From: Methylobacterium amylolyticum
Lineage (GTDB): Bacteria > Pseudomonadota > Alphaproteobacteria > Rhizobiales > Beijerinckiaceae
Direction: 5' to 3'
Assembly: GCF_030700245.1 (NCBI RefSeq)
Contig: NZ_JAUYZI010000054.1
Span: forward strand, 1 to 35,395
Length of the DNA: 35,395 bases
The notes under the pieces were generated by a model. The model did not search any database, was not told where the DNA came from, and worked only from the letters and a program-made list of their open reading frames with translations. Below are positions 24,166-30,158 of the stretch, piece after piece (position 1 is the stretch's first letter; the number at the start of each line of letters is the position of its first letter). Both the position numbers and the translations under genes were made by a program.

Positions 24166-25155
24166 TCAGGGCTTCATCGTCGACACGACCGCGTTGCTCG
24201 CCCGGTCGACCACCGCCACGCTCAGGTCGCGGTTGAGCGCGTACGCCTTGGTCCCATCGGGCGAGAACACGATCGCCTGCCTCGGCTCGTTCAGCCCGGT
24301 GACCGTCGCCACCACCTTTCGGCTCGTCGCGTCGATCACCGACAAGGTGTTGTCCTTGAGGTTGCCCGAGTAGACGAACTTCCCATCCGGGGTCAGCGCC
24401 GCACCGTAGGGGTCCTTGCCCACCGGGATCTCCGCGACGACCTTCTTTTCCGGCACATCGACGACCCCGATCGAGTCGCGCCCGCTGTTGGCAGCAAAGA
24501 TCGTCTTGCCGTCCTTCGTGATCGAGATGGCGCGCAGCTTGTCGAAGCCCGCGATCTCGCCCGTCGGCTTGTCGGTCGCCGTGTCCACCACGGTGATCTT
24601 GTCGCCGAGGAAGTTGGTCACGTAGAGCGTCTTTCCGTCCGGCGAGAGCCGCACGCCCTGGCGTGGCTGGCTGAAGCCGGTCACCACCGCCTTGGGCAGG
24701 CCGGTGCCGGTGTCGAACACGGCGACCGTGCTCGACGCCTGGTTGTTGACGTAGAGCGTACCCCCGTCGGTCGAGAGCACCGTGCCGAAGGCTCCGGGGC
24801 CGGCGGCAATGACCATCACCTCCTTGCCCGTGGCGGTCTCGTAGGCGGTGACGCGGCCGGTGCCGCTGTCGGAGACGTAAAAGCGGGCGCCGTCGGGGCT
24901 GAACACGATGTTGCGCGGTGTGACGAAGCCCGAGAGCGTGCGGGCGAGCTTGGCCGAAGCCACGTCGTAGACGAGCACGCGGCCCTCCTCGCTGTTCGAG
25001 GCGGCGGCGGTGCGCCCGTCGGGGCTGAGGGCGAGGCTGTTGTTCTTGATGCCCGCGTCGAAGCCTGCGGCGAGACCGGGGGTGGCCTGGGCGAGCAGCA
25101 GGGCGGCGCCGGCGAGCAGGGCGCGCAGGCCGGTACGGGTCGTGGACTTGGTCAT
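24166..25155 (-). CDS. Secreted YVTN-type beta-propeller protein
   Basis: This 329-residue protein has a signal peptide (GLRALLAGAALLLAQATPGLAA) and seven or so repeats of the form SPDGKTLYVTNFLGDKITVV, TPDGKFVYSGNLKDNTLSVI and SPDGARFYVSDSGTGRVTAY. These are the 40-residue YVTN blades. It is periplasmic. Such propellers often accompany cytochrome c and molybdenum enzymes in methylotrophs, possibly as docking or scaffold proteins; no catalytic role can be shown. It lies between the cytochrome c and the cytosolic sulfite-oxidase-like gene, all on one strand. A second reading frame of similar length on this strand (24098-25186) is Arg-rich and rejected. Confidence 0.88.
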   Translation of the reverse strand: MTKSTTRTGLRALLAGAALLLAQATPGLAAGFDAGIKNNSLALSPDGRTAAASNSEEGRVLVYDVASAKLARTLSGFVTPRNIVFSPDGARFYVSDSGTGRVTAYETATGKEVMVIAAGPGAFGTVLSTDGGTLYVNNQASSTVAVFDTGTGLPKAVVTGFSQPRQGVRLSPDGKTLYVTNFLGDKITVVDTATDKPTGEIAGFDKLRAISITKDGKTIFAANSGRDSIGVVDVPEKKVVAEIPVGKDPYGAALTPDGKFVYSGNLKDNTLSVIDATSRKVVATVTGLNEPRQAIVFSPDGTKAYALNRDLSVAVVDRASNAVVSTMKP

Positions 25156-25311
25156 GGTTCCGGTCGTGTCCTCTGGGCGTGGTCACGGGTCGGCGCCGCG
25201 GGCGGCGCGCGTCCGTACGAGTGGTTCGGCCGTGCGGCCGCCGCGGCTGTGGGATCGTCGGTCCGGGCTACCGGGGTCGGTCTGGCCGGGGCCCGTGGTC
25301 CCGACCGGGGG

Positions 25312-25647
25312 TCAGGGCGCGGGCTTGAGGGCCGTGAGGTAGTCGACGATGGCCGCGGCGTCGGCCGGGTCCACCGGCGCCTTGTAGACGTGGACCATCT
25401 TGTTGACCGTCTCGGTCCACTGCGCCTTCGTCAGCTTGGGCTGGGTCAGCACCATCCCGGCCGAGTGGCAGGCCACGCAGTTGTTGTTGATCGCTTCCGC
25501 CCCCGGCCCGTCCGGGAAGATCCGCTCCGAAGTCGGCAGCTCGATCGCCTCGGACTTGAAGCGCATCGGCTCGGCGGCGGGTGCGGATAGTGCAACCGTC
25601 GACGGCAGCGCGAGGGCGGCGATCAGGATGATGCGGGCGATGGTCAT
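25312..25647 (-). CDS. sorB: Periplasmic cytochrome c, SorB-like sulfite dehydrogenase subunit
   Basis: This 111-residue protein has a signal peptide (ARIILIAALALPSTVALSAP), one haem c site (NNNCVACHSAGMVL) and a class I cytochrome C-terminal helix (DPADAAAIVDYLTALKP). A distal Met (NKMVHVYKAP) is a candidate sixth ligand. It follows the SorA-like gene with ten bases between, and GAGGAGA lies six bases before its ATG. In SorAB enzymes this subunit takes electrons from the molybdenum subunit and passes them to a soluble cytochrome c. The upstream in-frame extension overlaps sorA and is not real. Confidence 0.88.
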   Translation of the reverse strand: MTIARIILIAALALPSTVALSAPAAEPMRFKSEAIELPTSERIFPDGPGAEAINNNCVACHSAGMVLTQPKLTKAQWTETVNKMVHVYKAPVDPADAAAIVDYLTALKPAP

Positions 25648-25657
25648 GGCTGTCTCC

Positions 25658-26875
25658 TCAGGCGGCCTGGAAGGACACGGTCTCGACGCCGTTCTGCATG
25701 AAGCCGGCTCCGTTCCAGACCGGGTCCATCGGCTGCACCAGCCCGTTCGCGTTGGTGCAGCGGACCTTGACGGTGTGCGTGCCGGCGGAGAGCGCCGGAA
25801 GGCTGCCTTCGAACCGGCGGAAGCTGTAGGTCCCTTCGTCCGACCCGAGCTTGGCCGGGAACCACGTCGCCCCGCCATCGCCCGAGAAGTCGACCGCCTT
25901 CACCCCGCAGTCGCCGCCCAGCGCCAGGCCGCGCACCGCCACCGGGCCGCCGGCCGGCACGCGCGCGCCGTCGCGCAGGTTCGTCACGAACGAGCGCGGC
26001 ACCATCTTGTTGATCGGTACCGTCTTGAACCCCGTCTGGCCGGGCTTGATGTTCGCACCGGGCACGTCGGGGATGCGGTAGGCCGTCTTCATCCAGTAGT
26101 TCTCGTCGGGCTTCTCCAGCACCTCGACGTCGGAGAGCATCTTCATCCAGTAGGTCGAATACCAGCCCGGCACCACGAGGCGTAAGGGGAAGCCGTTGAG
26201 CAGGGGCAACTGCTCGCCGTTCATGGCGTAGGCGATCATCACCTCGCCGCCGCGGGCGTGGTCGATCTCCAGGGCCTTCTTGAAGTCCGGCGCGTCGTCG
26301 ACCACCGGCTCGTCGAGCCCGCTGAAGCGCACCTGCACCGCGCCGGGCTTCACGCCGGCCCGGTCCAGCACGTCGCGCAGCCGGACGCCCGTCCAGCGGG
26401 CGTTGCCCATCGAGCCGTTGGCCCATTGCGCGCCGGGCACCCGCGGCTCGAACAGCCCGCGCGAGTTGCCCGAGCACTGGTTGACCGCCGCGATCTCGAA
26501 GCGCGGCAGGCGGGCGATCTCGTCGAGCGAGAGCGACAGTTCCCGGTCGACGTGGCCGTGAACCTTCAAGCGGAAGGCATCCGCGTCGACGCTCGTGGGG
26601 ATGCCGGCCCAGTGCCAGCGGACGAAGAAGCGGTCGTTGGGGGTGAACACGCCTTCGTCGAACACCTCGAACGGAGTTTCCAGCAGCGGCGGGGTGGTGC
26701 GCTGGAGGATCATCTCCCCCTTGCCGGGGAAGGCGGTGGTCAGCGCGCGCTCGTCCGGCCCGCCAGGCAGCGGCAGGCGTATCGAGCCAGCGGCCCGGGC
26801 GGGCGCGACAGCGGCGAGGCCGCCGAGACCGAGGCCGGCGAGTACAGCGCGGCGGGAAAGGGCGTACGTGTCCAA
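25658..26875 (-). CDS. sorA: Tat-exported molybdenum sulfite dehydrogenase, SorA-like
   Basis: This 405-residue protein oxidises sulfite to sulfate in the periplasm. It starts at TTG 26875, six bases after GGAGGA, which leaves a clean twin-arginine signal (YALSRRAVLAGLGLGGLAAV). The Mo-binding Cys lies in AAVNQCSGNSRGLFEP. Also conserved are RWHWAGIPTSVD, MNGEQLPLLNGFPLRLVVPG and the Mo-co dimerisation domain with VDFSGDGGATWFPAKL. The SorB-like cytochrome gene follows directly, so the two should form a SorAB dimer. An ORF running further upstream to 27019 has no support. Tat export agrees with folding around molybdopterin before secretion. Confidence 0.92.
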   Translation of the reverse strand: MDTYALSRRAVLAGLGLGGLAAVAPARAAGSIRLPLPGGPDERALTTAFPGKGEMILQRTTPPLLETPFEVFDEGVFTPNDRFFVRWHWAGIPTSVDADAFRLKVHGHVDRELSLSLDEIARLPRFEIAAVNQCSGNSRGLFEPRVPGAQWANGSMGNARWTGVRLRDVLDRAGVKPGAVQVRFSGLDEPVVDDAPDFKKALEIDHARGGEVMIAYAMNGEQLPLLNGFPLRLVVPGWYSTYWMKMLSDVEVLEKPDENYWMKTAYRIPDVPGANIKPGQTGFKTVPINKMVPRSFVTNLRDGARVPAGGPVAVRGLALGGDCGVKAVDFSGDGGATWFPAKLGSDEGTYSFRRFEGSLPALSAGTHTVKVRCTNANGLVQPMDPVWNGAGFMQNGVETVSFQAA

Positions 26876-26972
26876 GACCGTTCCTCCAGGGCGGCGCGTT
26901 CGAGAGGCCGCTTCACAGTGCCGAGAAGCTATCTTCTCCGGGTACCAGCATCCAATGGTAAGAAATGCTCGT

Positions 26973-26999
26973 TTCGATCGGTTTGGTAGAACGATCGAA
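26973..26999. promoter_or_regulatory. Inverted repeat upstream of sorA
   Basis: TTCGATCG (26973-26980) and CGATCGAA (26992-26999) form a perfect 8-bp dyad with an 11-base centre, about 100 bases before the sorA start and just after the yeiH-type gene. It could be the site of the cluster's LysR regulator; this is inference. Confidence 0.45.
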
Positions 27000-27038
27000 C
27001 CAAGTGTGAACCGTCTCACGCAGCCGGGTCGCGCGGCC

Positions 27039-28130
27039 TCAGGCGATGCCGAGGACGCGGATCAAGCCGAGGCTGACCGCGGTCAGCGCCAGCAGCGAGG
27101 CGACCACGGCGAGCGTCACCCGCGCCCCCGCCCCCGCCACGCTGCGCACATCGACGCCCAGCCCCAGCGCCGCCATCGAGACGATGGTGAGCACGTTGGC
27201 GGTCGCCGCGATCGCGGGCAGCGCCGCCCCCGGGATCAGTCCGGCCGAGCGCAGGCCGGCCATCGCGAGGAACGCCAGGATGAACCACGGCACCAGCCGG
27301 TGCAGCGCCACGCGCCCGCGCTTCGGCCGCTCGCCCGCGGTGACGTGCGGGGCTACCACGTCGGTTTCCTCGCGCAGCCGGCTCGCGCCGAGCGACAGCG
27401 CCAGCACCACGGGGCCGAGCATCAGCACGCGCACCAGCTTGACCAGCGTGCCGACCTGCACGCTCAGCGCGGCCACCGGCGCGGTGGCGGCCAGCACCTG
27501 CGGCACGGCGTAGACGGTCAGCCCGGCCAGCACGCCGTACTGCATCGGCGACAGGCCGAGCAGCGGCACGAGCAGCGGCAGGCCGAGTACGACGAGGACG
27601 CCGAGCACGGCGGTGAAGGCGATGGAGGAGGCGACATCCTCGGCTTCGGCGCCGATGACGGGGGCGGTGGCGGCGATGGCGGAGTTGCCACAGATCGAGT
27701 TGCCGCAGGCCACCAGGATGGCGAGCCTGGGGTGTAGGCCGAGCGCGCGGCCGATGCCGTAGCTCGCCGCAATGGCGAGCGTCACGACGACGGCGATGCC
27801 CACGAGCAGGCCGGGGCCGGCGGCGAGCAGGGTGGCGACGCTCAGAGATGCGCCGAGCAGGACGACGGCGACCTCCAGCACGGTCTTGGCGCCGAAGGCG
27901 ATGCCGGGGAAGAAGCGCGGACCGGGGTTCCAGGCTGTGCGCACGGCGGTACCCAGCACGATGGCCAGCACGAGCGCCTCCAGCCATGCGCGATCGAACA
28001 GGTGTTCCTCGGCCATCTCCAGCCCAACGGCGGCGGCCGTGACGGCGAGGCAGAGGACGAAACCCGGCAGCGTGCGGCGCAGGCCCTCGAAGCCTGCCGG
28101 TCTCGCGACGCGCTGGATGGTGGTCGTCAT
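27039..28130 (-). CDS. YeiH-family putative sulfur-oxyanion exporter
   Basis: This 363-residue inner-membrane protein has about ten hydrophobic helices. GPRFFPGIAFGAKTVLEVAV, LLGASLSV and ACGNSICGNSAIAATAPVIG are conserved in the Cons_hypoth698/YeiH family (PSE transporters). Family members are linked to sulfate or sulfite export and often sit with YeiE-type LysR genes. Here the YeiE-like gene is 5 kb away with the sulfite dehydrogenase genes between, which supports a role in removing sulfite or sulfate. ATG 28130 is chosen; an upstream TTG (28193) would add 21 residues. A 163-base gap separates it from sorA, so sorA may have its own promoter. Confidence 0.88.
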   Translation of the reverse strand: MTTTIQRVARPAGFEGLRRTLPGFVLCLAVTAAAVGLEMAEEHLFDRAWLEALVLAIVLGTAVRTAWNPGPRFFPGIAFGAKTVLEVAVVLLGASLSVATLLAAGPGLLVGIAVVVTLAIAASYGIGRALGLHPRLAILVACGNSICGNSAIAATAPVIGAEAEDVASSIAFTAVLGVLVVLGLPLLVPLLGLSPMQYGVLAGLTVYAVPQVLAATAPVAALSVQVGTLVKLVRVLMLGPVVLALSLGASRLREETDVVAPHVTAGERPKRGRVALHRLVPWFILAFLAMAGLRSAGLIPGAALPAIAATANVLTIVSMAALGLGVDVRSVAGAGARVTLAVVASLLALTAVSLGLIRVLGIA

Positions 28131-28211
28131 GATCGGCTCGCCCCGTGCTTCGATGATGAGGCGATCATCGCTCTCGCCATGTGTTCGATCCAACGGAACG
28201 TTGAGATCGTT

Positions 28212-28228
28212 TCAATCTGCTAGATTGA
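28212..28228. promoter_or_regulatory. Inverted repeat upstream of yeiH-type gene
   Basis: TCAATC-TGCTA-GATTGA is a perfect 6-bp dyad with a 5-base centre, about 80 bases upstream of the exporter start. It is AT-rich in a GC-rich region, suggesting a promoter or operator. Confidence 0.4.
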
Positions 28229-28352
28229 TTGAATGCACACTGCGCCGATGGGCGTACGGCGAGGTCAGCGGATGAAGTTCGACCGGGTCGCCGAGCAGCC
28301 GCCGGGCCGATGCGAGGATCTGCACGGTCTGCGGGTCGGCGTCGGCGCGCAC
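28212..28352 (-). CDS. Possible small protein (46 residues), unknown
   Basis: A GTG start at 28352 has a strong GGAGGAG site six bases upstream. The frame reads RADADPQTVQILASARRLLG then DPVELHPLTSPYAHRR and stops inside the dyad at 28212-28228. The first half looks like a real amphipathic helix. It could be an intact small gene, or the front of a longer gene whose end was lost when the sulfite cluster joined here. I recognise no family. Confidence 0.35.
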   Translation of the reverse strand: MRADADPQTVQILASARRLLGDPVELHPLTSPYAHRRSVHSINLAD

Positions 28353-28410
28353 GCGGCGCTCCTCCGTTCGGGGGGATAGGCGCCGGATGCGCGAACCGGC
28401 GGTTCCCGGC

Positions 28411-28602
28411 TCAGCGCGCGGCGAGGAACAGCCCGACGAGGACTACGACCAGCACCGCTACGATGAGGAGCCAGATCGCGGCCATCGTCCCGTGCGAGAC
28501 GCCGAGCTTGCGCGCAGCCTTGCGATGCTGGTGCTCGATCAGCCCGAGCTGCCGGATGTCCTCCAGCTCCGGGTCCGGATCGCGGTGGTTCGAGTCGGAC
28601 AT
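28411..28602 (-). CDS. Small single-pass membrane protein
   Basis: This 63-residue protein has an acidic and basic N-terminal part (PDPELEDIRQLGLIEHQHRK) and one C-terminal transmembrane helix (MAAIWLLIVAVLVVVLVGLF). A GGAG site lies six bases before ATG 28602. It follows the phosphoglycerate mutase gene by 37 bases in the fluoride operon. No family name is certain. Confidence 0.65.
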   Translation of the reverse strand: MSDSNHRDPDPELEDIRQLGLIEHQHRKAARKLGVSHGTMAAIWLLIVAVLVVVLVGLFLAAR

Positions 28603-28639
28603 GCGCGTCTCCATCAGTCGTCTCGCGGCGGTGTCGGCC

Positions 28640-29254
28640 TCAGGAGAGAACCGCGAGGCCCTCGATCGTTGCGTCGGGCGTGAGCCGGTAGAGCCGGAGC
28701 GAGCCGGTCGGGATTTCGAGGCGCTCGGCCTCGCCCGGCGACAGCCCCTCAACGGCAGTGACCAGCGCGCGCAGCGAGTTGCCGTGGGCGACGACGAGGG
28801 CGACGCCCCGCATCGCCGCGGGCAGGATGCGCGTGAGGTGATAGGGCGCGACCCGCGCGAGCGTGTCCCGAATGCTCTCGCCACCCGGCGGCGGATCGGC
28901 GAAGGCGCGGCGCCAGACCCGAACCTGCTCGGCCCCCCAGCGCGCCTCGGCCTCGGCGTGGGTCAGGCCGGTGAGCGCGCCGTAGTCGCGCTCGTCGAGG
29001 GCGGCGGCGGGCTCGACAGGGAGGGCGGAGCGGCCCAGCGCATCGAGGATCATCGTGGCGCTCTCGGCGGTGCGCGTGCGGGTCGAGCAGAAGGCCGTGT
29101 CGGGGTAGAGGCCGCGCTCTAGCAGGCGCCGGCCGGCGGCGCGGGCCTGCTCGCGGCCGAGCGGCGTCAGCGGCACGTCCCGGCTACCGGTGAATTCGCC
29201 GGCGGCGTTTGCCGTGCTCTGCCCGTGGCGGACGAGGGCGAGGGCGCGGCTCAC
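28640..29254 (-). CDS. gpmA: 2,3-bisphosphoglycerate-dependent phosphoglycerate mutase
   Basis: This 204-residue protein has the histidine-phosphatase fold. LALVRHGQSTAN carries the phosphorylated His10, followed by FTGSRDVPLT, CSTRTRTAESA, LDERDYGALTGL (the ERxYG motif typical of true dPGM enzymes) and VVAHGNSLRALV with the second His. It interconverts 3- and 2-phosphoglycerate. It is somewhat shorter than E. coli GpmA, as is usual in alphaproteobacteria. The GTG start overlaps the crcB stop by four bases, so it is coupled to the fluoride exporter and lies under the riboswitch. The next glycolytic step, enolase, is the classic fluoride target. Confidence 0.9.
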   Translation of the reverse strand: MSRALALVRHGQSTANAAGEFTGSRDVPLTPLGREQARAAGRRLLERGLYPDTAFCSTRTRTAESATMILDALGRSALPVEPAAALDERDYGALTGLTHAEAEARWGAEQVRVWRRAFADPPPGGESIRDTLARVAPYHLTRILPAAMRGVALVVAHGNSLRALVTAVEGLSPGEAERLEIPTGSLRLYRLTPDATIEGLAVLS

Positions 29255-29643
29255 GGCGCGCCTCCGAACAGCGCGACGCGGGCCAGCGCGAGGCCCGCCA
29301 CCAGGCCGACGAGGCCGCCGGCCACGGACAGGACCACGTAGAGGGCGGCGGCCGCGACTTGACCGCGGTCGTATAGGCTTACCGCGTCGAGGGAGAAGGT
29401 CGAGAAGGTAGTGAAGCCGCCGAGCACGCCGGTGGTGAGCAGGAGCTTCACGGGGTGCCCGTCGGCCCCGCGCAGGACGAACGCCTCGGCCAGTACACCC
29501 ATCAGGAACGAGCCGAGCACGTTGATGAGGAGGGTGGCGAGGGGAAAGCCGACGCCGGGTGCTAGCCGCGCGACCGCGACGTTCATGCCGTGGCGCGCCC
29601 CGCCGCCCAGCCCCGCCCCGAGCATCACGATCAGAAAGTCCAC
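29251..29643 (-). CDS. crcB: Fluoride exporter CrcB/Fluc
   Basis: This 130-residue inner-membrane protein has four helices. It begins VDFLIVMLGAGLGGGARHGM, then LATLLINVLGSFLMGVL (conserved Asn and GSFxMG) and TTGVLGGFTTFSTFSLDA (the Phe-box residues lining the fluoride path). CrcB proteins form dual-topology dimers that let fluoride leave the cell. The GTG start at 29643 matches the family start and has a G-rich site eight bases upstream; ATG 29658 would add five residues. It is preceded by a fluoride riboswitch and overlaps the mutase gene, so it leads a fluoride-induced operon. Confidence 0.93.
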   Translation of the reverse strand: MDFLIVMLGAGLGGGARHGMNVAVARLAPGVGFPLATLLINVLGSFLMGVLAEAFVLRGADGHPVKLLLTTGVLGGFTTFSTFSLDAVSLYDRGQVAAAALYVVLSVAGGLVGLVAGLALARVALFGGAP

Positions 29644-29698
29644 GGTCCCGGCCCCCATCGTTTGAGAGGGCTCGGTCGTCGGTCCGCGGTGGAGGCGC

Positions 29699-29741
29699 GC
29701 TCCTACCGCGGGCGGACGGATCACACCCTCGCGGTAGGAGC
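29699..29741 (-). promoter_or_regulatory. Expression-platform hairpin of the fluoride riboswitch
   Basis: 29730-29741 and 29699-29710 are perfect 12-bp complements separated by 19 bases. The upstream arm includes the 3' CUCCUACC strand of the aptamer, so this hairpin and the fluoride-bound aptamer exclude each other. It has no U run; control may be by Rho access or by changing leader structure. Confidence 0.65.
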
Positions 29742-29784
29742 CATCAGCCCTCGGCGAGGGCGGTTGTCGGGGAGCTCCATCCCC
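29733..29784 (-). ncRNA. Fluoride riboswitch (crcB motif)
   Basis: Read on the minus strand, the segment starts GGGGAUGGAGCUCCCC, continues ACAACCGCC, and after a CUCGCCGAGG hairpin ends GCUGAUGGCUCCUACC. These are the conserved pieces of the crcB-motif aptamer (GGxGAUGG, CCGCC, CUGAUGRCUCCUAC). It lies about 90 bases upstream of crcB in the same direction. Fluoride binding should stabilise the aptamer and turn the operon on. Confidence 0.92.
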
Positions 29785-29794
29785 ATCGGTTCCT

Positions 29795-29823
29795 CAGATG
29801 GAGCGCCGATCGTCCCGTGTCAA
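29795..29823 (-). promoter_or_regulatory. Candidate promoter for the fluoride operon
   Basis: A perfect -35 TTGACA (29818-29823) lies 34 bases before the riboswitch aptamer. The -10 at 17-base spacing is poor (CATCTG, 29795-29800). The -35 and position support it; the -10 is uncertain. Confidence 0.4.
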
Positions 29824-29849
29824 AGGTTCTGACGAAGTCGGAACCCTAT

Positions 29850-30158
29850 GGTGTTTGGGTATACCCGGGCGAGGCGGCGCCGTGAGACGCTTCTGATGTC
29901 TCGAATGGGTCTCGATCAGAGTGTCGAGGCACCCGGTGCCGAGGGTCTAGCCCCATCCGAGCCAGTCACAAGCGGACCTTCCGAGGGTCCGAGACGGGTT
30001 GTAACTGGAAGCGTCCAGTGGAGCACCGGCTTGCGGACAGAAGGCGCGACCGCGGACCCTCAACTTCCATTTCGACATGGCATGGAGCCGGCTCTGCCAA
30101 CAACGCACCCTTCTCGACCCACGCGGATGTGGGGGTTTGGAACGTCGGGTATCTGATT
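29850..30158. other. Gene-free junction between fluoride operon and ABC-3C island
   Basis: No ORF with a ribosome site and no tRNA are visible. Two small perfect hairpins occur: CGGACC/GGTCCG near 29973-29991 and ACTGGA-AGCG-TCCAGT near 30003-30018. Base composition shifts from GC-rich to AT-rich near 30150, marking the island edge. Confidence 0.45.

Noticed and set aside
24098..25186. Second long minus-strand ORF over the YVTN propeller gene
   Set aside because: It is a shifted frame rich in Arg and Gly without family similarity; the propeller frame has a signal peptide and clear blades.
29848..30156. 102-codon plus-strand ORF between crcB and the ABC-3C genes
   Set aside because: Its GTG start has no ribosome site, and composition is that of a chance frame; no homologous pattern is seen.
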